A program made the position numbers and the translations under genes. This document shows, piece after piece, positions 26,321-38,900 of a stretch of DNA of 64,000 nucleotides. The DNA comes from Brachynemurus nebulosus. Its lineage: Eukaryota > Arthropoda > Insecta > Neuroptera > Myrmeleontidae. The notes under the pieces were generated by a model, which worked only from the letters and a program-made list of their open reading frames with translations, made no database searches and had not been told where the DNA came from. How positions within the stretch are numbered: position 1 is the stretch's first letter; the number at the start of each line of letters is the position of its first letter. The stretch covers positions 246,001 through 310,000 of the forward strand of contig JAPWDM010000061.1 of NCBI GenBank assembly GCA_035578155.1. The letters run 5' to 3'.

Positions 26321-26752
26321 TTAATTGAATTTTACACTATAGAAAGTTTGTGAACTTTTTAATGATGCTAACGATCGTACAGTGCCCGTTGGACTATAAT
26401 AATTATATTCCGATGATTTAATTGAATAATTATCAACATCGTTCATATAATCACTAATGATAATATCGTGAAACACATCACTACCAATTCGTATTACACT
26501 TGCATCAATATTTGCAGTCGTTTTGTTTTCAGTCGTTGTTGTATTCCTGTCATTTTTCTTGTTTGCATTTTCGTTTTTAATTATTTCATTTGCCGTTGTT
26601 AGTGCAGCACATTTTTTCTCTTCTTTTTTATTTTCATCGGTCCATTTAGCAGGATTGCCACGACAAAAGGATAATCGTTGACCCATTTTTTGGTTTCTTT
26701 TAATATCAATTAATGAGGGACATGTTGATAAATCGAAAATATTTTTTTTCAA
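26321..26752 (-). CDS. Candidate host gene or exon, hypothetical protein
   Basis: An open frame of 143 codons from ATG 26752, or 121 codons from an internal ATG at 26686 that has a good context (AAAAATGG). The internal start gives MGQRLS, which fits the N-myristoylation pattern M-G-x3-S. The protein is hydrophilic, with a Lys/Glu-rich stretch, an Asn/Thr-rich middle and a Tyr/Ser-rich end containing YNYYSPTG. No known domain is recognised. The surrounding 3 kb lacks obvious mobile elements, unlike the rest of the window. It could also be a chance ORF or one exon of a longer gene. Confidence 0.35.
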   Translation of the reverse strand: MKKNIFDLSTCPSLIDIKRNQKMGQRLSFCRGNPAKWTDENKKEEKKCAALTTANEIIKNENANKKNDRNTTTTENKTTANIDASVIRIGSDVFHDIIISDYMNDVDNYSIKSSEYNYYSPTGTVRSLASLKSSQTFYSVKFN

Positions 26753-28194
26753 TTACTACTGTGCAAAGACGAATGAAAGATTTGTTATTTAAAAATTAAT
26801 GTGAACGTATATTTCAAAACTTATCTCATATCGTATTTTTATTTCACTTATCAAGAATGCTATTAGATTAAACAGAAAGAATTAACTATTGTTTAATTTT
26901 TTATTGATATTAAAAATTTTTTTTATTACCGTTGATACTAAAATATTTCTTCAACCGTTACTTTGGCTATTTTTGGCTGTGTTTTTCAATATTAAAGATT
27001 AATTCAGTGATGATACGTGTCTAAATGAGGAGGTCAAGTGTAAGTTGCATATTGGGCTACATTTTTAATGTTGTTTTTATTGGAGCGGGTGAGTGAAGCG
27101 ACGGAGCCATTCAAGTGGCTCCAAATGATTCAGGTGATGACTAAAAAGCTAGAAAATCAAAAAAATCTTAAGGAATATAGATAAGCCTGTGTATAGGCTT
27201 AGCTCAAGAGAAGAGAATAAGTGAGATCCAATATTTATTATCTATCTTACCATGGAAATATCCTTTTTTACGCGTTTTTGATGATTTATAGATCCTCTTC
27301 AAGTTTAACAGATTTTTCACCATTTTGACGCAATATCATTTTAGTTTTTGCTAAAAATTTAATAACAATAAAATAAAGCAGCACATTCCATCAGCCCTTG
27401 CCATAATAAATATTCCTTATGTTAAAATTTATATGTTTTTAGTTGTTACAAACACCTTGTATATACTATATTATATGCTCTATCAGTGACACTGATATAA
27501 TTACATTCAACATTGTTTTTGTGTTTAATTGATATAAATCAATCACAATTCATGACAACGTATTTGATCATACAGCAGTTGCTAAGTTTAACATGAAATT
27601 ATAATCTTGTAATAATGTAATCCATACTAACAATATATTATGTAATAACATATTTGAAATAACAAATAAATAGGTTTAACCGGAAGAAAGAGGTGGAAGG
27701 CATAATTTAGGATAATGGTTTCCAACTATCTTTCTTGCACATACGTCTTGACTAGGCCTCCCGTTTGTGAGTATCCCTATCCCTCAAAATGGGGCTTTCA
27801 ATTTCTTCTTATCATTATTCTTGTTTATAATAAATTTGTTCATGATTATTTTGAATTTATAATAATCGGTGGTATGATTTGAAATGATGAAGGCCAATAA
27901 TTACAAATATTAAGAAAAAAAAAATCGGTTTTTGGCTAATTTATTTTATTATTTTATTTTTTTATATTTTACTTCCCTGTATTGCAAGTATTGTTTTATT
28001 TCGGGAATTTGTCAAATATGTGTCCACTGAACATAACTATTGTATCCTGCAATTACTGTTATACTCGTATAAGAATGTTGCCCTTTACACTTAAATTTTC
28101 TCTTCCTTTGCATCGATATATTTCAACATAAAACTAAATTAATATTAATAGATTTGAGCGTTACTTTATGGTATTCCATATTTGTAAATAATAA
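26753..28194. other. Apparently unique AT-rich sequence upstream of the candidate gene
   Basis: No coding region is recognised. There is a small inverted repeat GGAGCCATTC / GTGGCTCC near 27103-27122. It could hold the promoter of the minus-strand ORF, but no convincing TATA/Inr pair was identified. Confidence 0.3.
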
Positions 28195-28472
28195 ACAAAT
28201 ACCTTACTTTGCAAAATACCACTTTTATTTTTGAAACTGTCATTTTCAAACAGAATAAATATTACATTCGATACATGCCCTTATATACTAATTTTATCTA
28301 CCTATACTTATGAAGGAGGAGTGGTATATGGTGTGGAAGTGGAAGCGGCGGGGGTAGTGGGAGAATCCGAAAAACAAGAAGAACAAGATTACATTACATG
28401 TGACAAATGCAAACAAACACGTGACAAAAGATCGAAATTACAGAAGAATACAATTTTAAAGGTTTAAATAAA

Positions 28473-28790
28473 TTATAATATTGAAAATAAAGTTGAACTG
28501 TAAATATCGGTGTAGTCATTTAAAAGGTAATGGGAGTTATGTTTATTTATTTCTATTGATTCTAGGATAGTTAACTTCTGTCCTTTGCTTGCCTCGTGTA
28601 ACACGGTAATTTCCCGTTCTGGTGTGTGTCCAGTGTCAATTAAATGCTTCGCAAAAGCAGAGTCGGATTTCTTATTTCTATAGGATCTGAAATGCTATGC
28701 TCTCCGGGTTTCAAAGTTTCTGCCAGTTTGACCGATGTAAAAACTATTACAGTCTTGGCAGTTTAATTTGTAGATACCCGATTTTTTAAG
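28473..28790 (-). pseudogene. Penelope-like GIY-YIG endonuclease domain
   Basis: The minus strand encodes GIYKLNCQDC, then FYIGQTGRNFE (the GIY and YIG motifs), then KSDSAFAKHLIDTGHTPE and a C-terminal EINKHN region, stopping at 28473. An in-frame TAG at about 28695-28697 interrupts the domain. The inverted copy at 29968-30229 has a sense codon at that position, so the stop is a copy-specific mutation. Confidence 0.85.
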
Positions 28791-29328
28791 TTTATCAATT
28801 TTTGTTTTATTGTTATGTATTAAGTTTCCTAGATTAAAGCCTGATTTAAATAGGTACCATATTTACGTTTGATTTTTCTAGAATTTTTTTTAATTTTATC
28901 TGATATATTACCAAAATATGTTATAAAGTTAGTTTTTGGTCCTGGTTTAACGGAGGGGTAAATTTCTTTTAAAATTTGTTTAAATTTTTTCTTAGCTATT
29001 AATTTATCGATTAAGTTTGAATTTTATCCATTATTCGCTATTATTTTTATATTATTTATTTCTTTTTCAAAATTTCTTCCGACAAAGGTATATTAAACGC
29101 TCGGTGGATCATGGAATTATAGGCTGGGATTTTACGTTGATACGGACTTATTGAATCATTTGGGATTGTAATGCCAGAGTAAGATGACTTTCGATATATT
29201 TTGAAATCAAGCTTATTGTTAATTTTGGTTATAGTTAAATTTAAAAAAGTTTATGCTATTATCTTTTTCTACCTCTAAGTCAAATTAATTTTTTTAGTTT
29301 AACGAATTTATTGACTTTACAAATTTTT

Positions 29329-29967
29329 CTAGTTCGCGGATCCATCGAAGCCTATAATTGTGTCATTCACGTATCTATACCAAAATTTTACATGTTGTTT
29401 GGTTAGTGTGTTGTTTATTATTACTTTCTCTAAGTTCGACATACAAATTTCGTCCAATAGAGGGCTCAGAGGTGATCCCACTGAAAGGCCACTTGTCTGT
29501 CGCAAGAATTTAGTGCCGAACTTAAAGTAGTTTTGTTTTAAAATTGTATTAAAAGTGTTTATTAACTCGGATTGTTTTAATGGATTATTTATCTTATTAT
29601 TTATTATTTCACTAATTAAATTTAGACATTCCTTGGCAGAAATGTTGGTGAACATACTACGCACGTCCAGGGAGGCCAATTTGTAGCGACCGGGAAAGGG
29701 AGTGTTATTTAACTGATTTACAAGTTGGAAGGAGTTTTTAATGCTGTGCTCGGAGGTGAACTGGGTTTCGGTTTTAAAAAGGGAGTTTAGGTGTTGTGAT
29801 AATTTATGTGATGGGCATCCAATATGAGAAGCTACTGGTCTGATTGGGTTGTCGATTTTGTGCGTTTTTACCAATCCATATAATCTAGGGGCTCTCGGGT
29901 TCATCTCCACCAAGAAATGTCTATTCCTATCAGTAAAGATACTTTTATTAATTAATTTCTCAAACAT
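29329..29967 (-). pseudogene. Penelope-like reverse transcriptase fragment
   Basis: The 212-codon open stretch has PRLYGLVKTHK, PIRPVAS, SLDVRSMFTNI, GLSVGSPLSPLL and FWYRYVNDTIIGF, in the order typical of Penelope RT. The catalytic aspartate pair, usually VDD, reads VND, so one metal-binding Asp is replaced. The frame closes soon after. The N-terminal fingers of RT are lost at the junction. Confidence 0.85.
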
Positions 29968-30540
29968 CGGTCAAACTGGCAGAAATTTTGAAACCTGGAG
30001 AGCAGAGCATTTCAGATCCTATAGAAATAAGAAATCCGACTCTGCTTTCGCAAGGTATTCAATTGACACTGGACACACACCAGAACGGAAAATTACCGTG
30101 TTACACGAGGCAAGCAAAGGACAGAAGTTAACCATCCTAGAAGCAATAGAAATAAATAAACATAACTCCGATCACCTTTTAAATGACTACACCAATATTT
30201 ACAGTTCAACTTTATTTTCAATATTATAATTTATTTAAACCTTTAAAATTGTATTTTGCTGTAATATTGTCTTTTTGTCAATTTCAATTCCAATATTTTG
30301 TCACGTGTTTGTTTGCCTTTTGTCACATATACTGTAATCTTGGTCATCTTGTTTTTCGGATTCTCCCACTACCTCCGACCCTTCCACTTCCACATCACAT
30401 ACCACTCCTCCTTATAGGAAGATAAAATTAGTATATAAGGCATGTATCGAATGTAATTTTTATTCTGTTTGAAAATAAACTAACGGTTCGAAACAATATT
30501 GTCATAATTTCAAAAATAAAAGTGGCATTTTGCAAAGTAT
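29968..30540 (+). pseudogene. Inverted second 3' fragment of the same Penelope-like family
   Basis: From IGQTGRNFETW onward the plus strand encodes the C-terminal part of the GIY-YIG domain without a stop until 30229, followed by the 3' tail to about 30540. It is the inverted counterpart of 28200-28740. The junction near 29967 joins it head-to-head with the RT fragment. Inverted partial copies are common for Penelope insertions. Confidence 0.8.
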
Positions 30541-30854
30541 TTAATAATGCCTTTTCAATCTCACTTTAAATAAAAATGTTGTAGCCTAAAAAAGTGCCTA
30601 AATATTGTATCTAGATCAATCTACCAGCACTATCTACTGTATCTGGATACTTTTAATTAAGGTATCATAGCGTTAAGGTACCTAAGCGCTAGATATATTC
30701 AAAGTGAAAAATGTATCTATTTAAGAAATTTTACTCATTTAAGTTATTGACATGTAGTCTTGGTTTTATAAAAACCCCAGCTAGTTGAACTGCCCGATTA
30801 TTTGGAAGTGCTCTCCCCTAGTAATGAGGTACCATCACCAACATGCTTACAATA

Positions 30855-30856
<2 letters not shown>

Positions 30857-30920
<64 letters not shown>
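30857..30920. repeat. (TA)n microsatellite
   Basis: A pure TA run. The overlapping ORFs in two frames that read Tyr-Ile repeats are artefacts. Confidence 0.95.
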
Positions 30921-30921
<1 letters not shown>

Positions 30922-31429
30922 GTTTTGGTTATATTTTCAAATTTCAAGTACACATTTACTCATGCGAGCATTAAAAAAATATTACTAGTGCACATGTGCG
31001 AACACAACAGAAGAGATTTTCCCTTAATTCAATTTTTTTAACTTATATTAAATTTGTAAACAAATTTAAAGAGTTCTTATCAGAAAGTTTTGTCACAAAA
31101 CGTGTCGTAACGAAATTTGTACCGTTACAAACTAGAGAACTTTGAAAAAATTAAGGCGCGTTAAATATTAAATTAGTGATCATTGCTAATAAGAATGTAT
31201 ACCGTGTTTACGACTTATTTTTAATGGAAAGATTTTGATAAAAAATGTATAATTTAGAAGGTGTTATATATTTGAAGTTTGATTAGTATTTTCTTTCCTT
31301 ATATCATCCATTTTGATAATATCTTACTTACGATAACAAAAACTAATTTAGATAATCGTAATATGCTTGGAATACCTATAACTCCTTTCATTTAATCCTT
31401 CAAAAATTTCGTTATCTTTCGCTACGACA

Positions 31430-33163
31430 AACCGTAATAAAAACCTCACATATGACAGTCCAACTTTAGACGAACCTACTCTGACATTATTGCCTATTGT
31501 TAATATTTGTGTAATTTAGGAGGGTGACTTAACCCCTTCTCAGTGTTCCTCAAACTGAATTTTGACTTCGAGAACTTCATTTCTACATTATTCTAATTGT
31601 CTTAAACTATTTGACGTGAAAAATTTCTTGAACTACACAAATATTACCGTCAGTTAGGGTGAATGCGGACGATTTTTCAGTTTTTTGGCAATAAATTGTT
31701 CAAAGTTGATCGAAAAAAATTATTTAAATGCTTTCGTATCACGAGCATATAGGATAGTAATAAAAATATCAATATTGATACTGCAACATTTTTTTTTTTT
31801 TTTTGATTATATAGTGTCCGGATTTGCCCCTATGTGTGGGGTAAATCCGGACAGTGCTTTTTTGCAATATAAATCATATTCAGGCATACATATGGATGAA
31901 ATCGGACATAAAAAGATAAAAATAGCTGAATTATCAACCTGGAAATTTGCTAAAGTAAATATCTGAAACAGCGAATGACTTTTTATGGGTGAAATAAACC
32001 ATTTTGGATTTAAATAAATTTTATTTCGATTTGCCTTTGAATCTGTTATGCAAGGTCGATTTGGGAACGTGGAAATATTCAGCAACTTAATACCGGAAAG
32101 CAGGGGCGCAACAACTACAAACCTGCAGGGAGTCCAACAAAAATTTAAATAACCAAATTTTTTGATAACGAAATTATCTGATAACAATGGAAAATGTAAT
32201 GGAACTCCAAAAATTTGATTAATATGGATAAAATAAATTGAAGGAAAATTTACGTAATTTTATGAGGAGTTCATGTCGTTTATACCCACTTTCTTTTTAT
32301 ATTGACCCACCATGGTGTATGGATTCGCCTCACCTATAGAAAATTTTTTGTTAATAAGTTTATGAAAAAAAAAAAAAATTAAGCACAGTAGAGCTTTCAT
32401 TTATTGTACATAACATATTGTCAACAAAACACCAAACATTTTGTTGCTAGTCCCTACCTTAAATAGTATATAACTGTTTTTTTTTTTGTAGAAAAGTTCC
32501 CTTATAAGATTTCAAAACGCACGTTATATTTAAAAATTATAAAAGACGTGCCTGTAAAATAACAAAATATAAAGATGTTACGTTCACCGCTTTTCTTCGA
32601 CGACTAACTCATAACTGACAAAATTCAGTAGCATAGATTGATCTATGACCTTGTGCAATCATAATACTGACGAAGAAATATCGAGAGGCAGCTTTGTCCG
32701 GATTCGCCCCAACTGATGTACGGTTATTTCGATACAGCCATCCCTTAATTAACTATTCCTAGAGTAGAATTAAAAAATTGAGCAAAAATAGGTCAATGAG
32801 CTTTTCTTTATGTAAATTTGGAATCTGTAAACAAAATTTTAATATTTTGTATTTTTCACCATCTTTTTGCAAAATTAATCCTTAATTTTTGACCCCCAAC
32901 CACCCTTGTTGATAAAATTTAAATAAGTTGCATATCAATAGATAGCTCTTTAAAGGACGGGAATATCGTCAACTGGTTCTACCTCTTAACGTTTTCGAGA
33001 TATTTGAAAATTATTTGTTAATTTTTTAAGGGCCGCTTCATTTCCTCAAACCGTTTTTTTCCGCCGATAAAAATAATGCGTGTTACTTATATTTTAATTT
33101 TCTACCACATATTCGAATTTTATCAAAATCAATGGGTCTAGCCTGGGGGCCTTTACTTGTTAG
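31430..33163. mobile_element. 0.7-kb TIR element, copy B, split by an insertion
   Basis: The parts 31430-31650 and 32716-33163 together match copy A (23573-24282) over nearly its whole length. The right end GCCTTTACTTGTTAG corresponds to the end of copy A; the left terminus is less clear. The interruption is the TIR element at 31651-32715. Confidence 0.7.
31651..32715. mobile_element. 1.07-kb TIR element, possibly two units end to end
   Basis: The left end CAGTTAGGGTGAATGCGGAC pairs with the complement of the right end, CAGTTGGGGCGAATCCGGAC (17 of 20). Comparison with copy A shows a nearly clean interruption with about 7-8 bp of imperfect duplicated target (TTACCGT / GTACGGT). At 31816-31852 a strong hairpin (GTCCGGATTTGCCCC ... 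GGGGTAAATCCGGAC) looks like two further element ends meeting. The overlapping ORFs on the two strands have no recognisable content. Confidence 0.7.
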
Positions 33164-33782
33164 TTATACTAGGTTTGGTATTACTTATACTTCAACTAAT
33201 ACTAAAGCAATTTAGCTAATTGTGTGTGGACTCACAGTTAACGAAAAAGATATTTATTTAAGCTACTTGCACTAATAATTAGTTTTTGTTACTTGTAAAT
33301 TGGGCATTACCAAACTATAAATATTAACAGGAAAAAATAATATCAGATGAACGAACCGAATTGTTTTTTTTTTACCCACCTCCTTTAATTCTGTTAAATA
33401 GAATTAATAGAAGCTACGAATTTTGTTAACTCATCAACTATTCACATATTCTACCATATTTGCTCGAAATAGCATTAATTTTTTATATATATTTTTTTAT
33501 GAGATTCATATTTTAAAATGGATAATAGATTGAACACCAAAATTATTATAAAACTTATTGAAATTTTTACTAGACATATTTACTAGCAATTTTTTTTATG
33601 GTTACGTAATAATTTTGGATATAAAATGTAACGATCGTAAATTTTTTCATTTATGCAGAATATTTTGTGCGCTCGCTTGTCACTTTTTATGTACGCAATT
33701 TAAAAATTACAAAATTACAAACCTATTTTAAGTTCTGGATCACTTCAAATGTGTAGGTATTCCAGATACTTTTATAATAATG
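33164..33782. other. AT-rich sequence, no gene seen
   Basis: Nothing beyond AT-rich unique-looking sequence. Confidence 0.35.
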
Positions 33783-34020
33783 TACACGGAGAGAAAATTC
33801 CTATAAAAATTACTGTGCTCATACTACCACCGACGTGTAACAGGCGAACATATCTAAAATTGTTAAAATATCTAATTTTTGTACGGTAAAATTATAAAAA
33901 TTACCATAATATAACTATAATTTTTATAATTTTACCGTACAAAAATTGGATATGTTCGCCTATTACACGTCGATTGTAGTATGAGCACAGTAATTTTTAT
34001 AGGAATTTTCTCTCCGTGTA
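33783..34020. mobile_element. Hairpin MITE, 238 bp
   Basis: The element is an almost perfect inverted repeat beginning TACACGGAGAGAAAATTCC and ending with its complement, with a loop near 33905. TA at each edge would fit a TA target. It has no ORF. Confidence 0.75.
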
Positions 34021-34376
34021 TAAATATACCCTGTTTCAAATACTATTGATCATGAGTCATCATTAAAAATAATTCTTATATTCGAAACAAATCAATCTTC
34101 TATTCTTTTCTAAAAGCAAATTCCAAATTTAAAATTTACGTAAATGCAATAATGAAAGAGATAAAGCCAAAGAAACGGAAATTATTTAAATTCATAAGTG
34201 ATGAAGCATGGTTAAATTTAAGTGAAATGGACCATACTAGAGAAGTTTTTTTTTATGTGGGTGAAAAAGTTTACCAATCGCTGATAATATATTATTGATT
34301 TTAATCTGCAAAAATGCAATTGATTCAGAAATGGATTAAGAAGCATAAAATAACTTTTGGGTGGAAGAAGAAACAT

Positions 34377-34478
34377 GTAACATAATTTATAAAAGCTTGA
34401 GGTGCGATTAATAATTATTTACTTCTCAGCAGCTACCAAATTTGATTAAACGCCTCAAGCTTTTATAAATTATGTTGC
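34377..34478. repeat. Short inverted repeat, 26-bp arms, 50-bp loop
   Basis: ACATAATTTATAAAAGCTTG at 34380 and its complement at 34456 form 26-bp arms with one mismatch. It could be a tiny MITE or a folded RNA. No gene is adjacent. Confidence 0.6.
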
Positions 34479-34761
34479 ACATTGCTTCAAATTTCATTCA
34501 TAAATTATTTTATACTTTTTAGTCCATTTTTCAATTAAAGGTTTATTTAATAATATTTTTTTTTACTTTAAATTTATTTTACACTTTTTAATCGGGATAT
34601 TGTTTATCTTAACAATTGTTTAGTTGTCACTTCATTATTCTATTTACTTAGAAAATTCTTTTGTCCAGTAATGTTTCTCATTTTATTTATTTCTTCTACA
34701 TGCTAGAGTATTAATTCCTTCAATAGCGAAGGCTGTTAGAAACATTTTTCACAAATATTGT

Positions 34762-35505
34762 TGTTGGCGCCAGCGTTTAATATATTAATTTTTTTTTTTT
34801 ATTTTTCTTTCGATACAAAATCTTAAATGTTGACGCCAATAATTATTTGTACAATTTCGAAAATATAAATTTATTTTTTTTTAGCATAATTAAACATATT
34901 ACATATACTTAATTAATTGATTAATCCCTTTATTGACAAATATTATGTATGTTACGATTACATAAGGTGGCACAAATAGGCATATTTTTAAAATACAAAA
35001 TTATACTTTACAAATTATTAATCGTTTAGATTCATTATTGTTCGCCCGCATTATATATTACTAGAAAATTCTCTTTGAATAGATTTTGTTCACTCCGTTT
35101 TTCGGATTAATTGTTTGTTCCGCAGTTATAAAATTAATTACGCTAATTTTATGATTATTCGATTTCTCGTGCGTTTTGTATTTATCGCAAATTCGACACT
35201 TTCTAATTAAATTTAATTAATAATTATTATATTTTTTTGTTTAAATTTAATTAATTCATAAAGTGAAAACCTCCATTTATTAAATGGTTATTTTCCCCAT
35301 TTTTCCTAATAACTTTCCTCAGTCACTTATAACCATTTAAAGTGCATCGCAGATTTGTCTAGCAACACATCAGCAAATTGGTGAGTTTTTTACTTTTAGT
35401 TTTTCTTTTGATTTTCGTTATTATTTTTTCATATCTCGAACTGATTAATCGACTGCTCAATACAGTCCATTAAAATTGAAATTGTAAAAACCGCTTTACT
35501 AAACA
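34762..35505 (+). repeat. 5' LTR of the BEL/Pao element
   Basis: It starts TGTTGGCGCC and ends CTAAACA, bounded by TG...CA. An internal GGCGCC-like inverted motif recurs near the start (GTTGACGCC about 65 bp later). It should contain the promoter; TATATT near 34782 and the 3' AT-rich part are not decisive for the start site. Confidence 0.95.
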
Positions 35506-35510
35506 TTTAT

Positions 35511-35528
35511 TGGTCCATAGCTCGCCGG
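35511..35528 (+). other. Candidate tRNA primer-binding site
   Basis: TGGTCCATAGCTCGCCGG starts five bases after the 5' LTR and begins with the TGG that pairs with a tRNA CCA end. I cannot name the tRNA from memory; comparison with the host tRNA set would show it. Confidence 0.5.
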
Positions 35529-35920
35529 ATATTTGGAAAATTTAACGAAAATCAAATTTATATCGGTACTGTTGGTTTTCAAAAAAAAAAAAAAAAAATA
35601 GAATTGTTCGTCCATTTTTACTGATTAATTTCATTGGATTTGTGCCGCCTATTTTGTGCATACGTAATTTGTTTTATTGAATTGGCTAGTCAAAATAAAA
35701 CATAGTGATATCTTGTTTCAGCTTTATTTTCAATTATATTGAAATTATTTCAGAATTTTCTTTCATAAAAATTATTTTACAACTTTTATATATATTTTTT
35801 TAAATATAAAGTTTTAGTACTCGTATCTTTAACACTCGTATAGTTTGAAACCATTTTCGTTCATTTTGCAATATTTTCGTAATTATTACAATTGTTTTGA
35901 GTGTTTAATTTTCTTTAAAT

Positions 35921-38900
35921 ATGGAACCCACAAGAAAATTAAAAATTTTGCTCAAAAAGAAAGAAACTCTATTTGCTAGAGTTCAACGACTACTTGAAGA
36001 TGGGAAAAGAATTGCTAACCAATTTAATTACGAAAATTTTCTTATTAGATATCAGTCATTGGAGGAAACAAAAACTGAATTTTTTTCCATTGTTGATCAA
36101 ATAAATGAACTTAGTATTTCACTCGATGAAAATTATGTGCCCGATTTTGCAGTTTTAGACAGTTTCGACGAAATATATTGCCACATTTTAAAAATTAAAA
36201 AAGACATTAATACCGAAACTCGTAAAACTTCTATACCAGAGGCTGTAAATGACGATGTGGTTGCTGGTCCAAGTAAATCGATGCCACGTCTGCCAAAAAT
36301 TTCTCTACCGCGTTTTTCTGGAAATTTACAGGATTGGCCAGTATTTTCGGAATGTTTCAGAAATCTCATTCACGAAAATCCCACACTTACGGACACTGAT
36401 CGTGTACATTACTTGATAGGTCAACTTGATGATAAAGCGCTTCGTATTTGTTCAGGTGTTCCACCTACCGGCCAAAATTACAGTTTTTTGTGGGAATCCT
36501 TAAATGAAAAATATAATGATGAGCGATTATTGGCTAATAGTTATCTCGATCAATTATTTGATTTCAAACCTGCTGCTAACCAAAGTGTTAATTCACTGAA
36601 TAATTTTTTATTAAAATTCGATGCATCGGTACGAGCTCTCAAAAAATTAAAAATTGAAAATCTTTGTGATTATATTTTCGCGTATTTAGCATTAAAGAAA
36701 CTAGATTCAGAAACTATTCGATTATTCGAAAATACACGTCGACAATCATCGTTACCGTCATATGACGACATAATTCAGTTTGTTTCAGAACAAGTCAAAA
36801 TTTGTATTAGATCTCCGATGTCTCAAAAATTGGTTACCTCTGTCGAAAAAAGTAAAGTTTCGCACACCTTTGTCAGTACTCAAAATCATTCTAATGGTAG
36901 TCATTGTTCAATTTGTAACTCAAATTCACACAGTATTTATAATTGTGGAAAATTTTCAGCTCTCAAGCCGTTGGATCGTTACAAATTAATTAAAGAAAAT
37001 AATCTGTGTATCAATTGTTTAGGTTCTCACAAAGTACTTGTTTGTAAAAGTAAAACTTCGTGTAAAAAATGTGGTAAAAAACATCACTCTCTACTGCATT
37101 TTTCAAATACTGAAAATATTTCAACAAATCCCATTCCTTCTTCCACAAAATCTCCTAGTTCATCGCCTAACAGTAAATCTGTAGGGGAAAATGTGGCAAA
37201 CTCGGACACAAAAATTTTTCATAGTTTGAGTTTGTGCTCCACTAATGAAACAACTCTGAAGAATTATAATTCAACTGTATTGTTATCTACCGCTATAGTA
37301 AATATTATTGATGAGCATAATAACATACACAAAGCTCGATTTTTATTGGATTCAGCCAGTCAACGGAATATTTTATCTTTTGGGTGTTGTAAAAAATTTA
37401 ATTTACGAATTCAAAAATGCTCAGCAACTATTCGTGGTATAGGTACTTCTACAAACCAAGTAAAAGGTCAAGTAAATTTAATTATTTCGTCTTGTTTCGA
37501 TCCGTCAAAACGCTATTCTTTAGATGCATTAGTTATAGAAAATATTACTGATCAGTTACCTCATTGTAAAATTCCTCTCGAGAAACTTACGTACCTTGAA
37601 AATTTACCGCTAGCCGATCACAGTTTTCACACTCCGGGAAATATTGACGGCATATTGGGGGGTGAGTTGTATCCCCATTTATTGGGTCATAATCGTATAA
37701 TGGCCTCACCGGACTTACCCGTTGCCATTGAAACCACTTTAGGTTATGTACTTTTAGGTAAAACTCCTGTAACACATAGCCAAGATATCGTAAATTCATT
37801 TTACACAGTCGTAGAACCGCATCTTGAAAATTTGGTCCAGAAGTTTTGGGAGCTTGAAGAGGTTCCGTCCGAATTAATTCAAGATCCAGATGAACTGAAA
37901 TGCGAAGAACTTTATGCTTCGACTTATAGCCGTCAAAATTCAGGGAGATATACTGTGTCACTACCGTTCAAGTCCGATCCCGCTAATCTTGGTAATTCGC
38001 ACGCGGTGGCACTTAGGCGATTCTTAAGTTTGGAACGAAAATTTAAACAAGTCCCAAAATATAAAGAACAATATGTTCAAATTTTTAATGAATATTTGGA
38101 AGCTGGTTACATTAGAAAAGTATCAAACAAATCTGTTTCTGAACCATCATATTTTATCCCACATCATGGAATATTTAAAGTTGACAGTGTTAGTACTCCT
38201 CTCAGAATTGTATTCGACGCAAGTGCTCGTTCTGATACTGGTTTTTCACTGAATGATTTGTTATATGCGGGTCCAAAATTGCAAACTGATGTCGTAAATA
38301 TTTTCTTGAATTTCCGCTTATTTTTAATTGCTATTACATCAGATATTAGACGCATGTATCTGCAAATTAATTTATGTGAGGAACACAGAAAATTTCAACA
38401 AATTTTATGGCGCTATTCAGAGACAGAACCGATATCGTCATACGAATTAACCACAGTTACTTTTGGCGTAAAATCCTCTCCTTTTCTTGCTCTTAGAACT
38501 GTACATCAACTTTCACATGACGAAGAAAATGATTTTCCATTAGCTTCGGAACATGCTCGAAAGTTTATGTACGTTGATGATTACTTGGCAAGTGTTAGTA
38601 ACATACATATTGCGAAACAGATTTACCAGGAAATGGTTAATATGTTTCAAAGAGGTGGTTTCGATCTAGTTAAGTGGTCAACTAATTCACATGAATTGTT
38701 AGATTTTATACCTAAGGAAAACTGTACTCCCGAAATAGTTAATTTTGAAAAAGATTTTTTGAAAGTTTTAGGTATGCAATGGCACCCTGAAACTGATTAT
38801 TTGTCATTTAAATTAAACATAGACGAAACCAGAGAATGTACCAAAAGAAACATTTTATCTCTCGCAGCTCGTTTTTTTGATCCTCTGGGACTTGTTGCAC

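Larger units (their letters stand above)
28200..29967 (-). mobile_element. Penelope-like element, 5'-truncated, decayed
   Basis: On the minus strand an RT segment is followed downstream by a GIY-YIG endonuclease, the diagnostic arrangement of Penelope-like elements. The 5' part, including any upstream RT N-terminus, is missing at the junction with an inverted second fragment at about 29967. The 3' non-coding tail (28200-28470) carries a GAGG/GTGG-rich patch that is shared with the inverted fragment. Confidence 0.85.

Noticed and set aside
31685..32187. Opposed overlapping ORFs of 93 and 126 codons
   Set aside because: Both read across the internal hairpin and poly-T of a TIR element and have no recognisable content.
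36133..36369. Minus-strand and out-of-frame ORFs within 36.1-41.0 kb
   Set aside because: They are shadows of the Gag-Pol frame of the BEL/Pao element and have no independent support.
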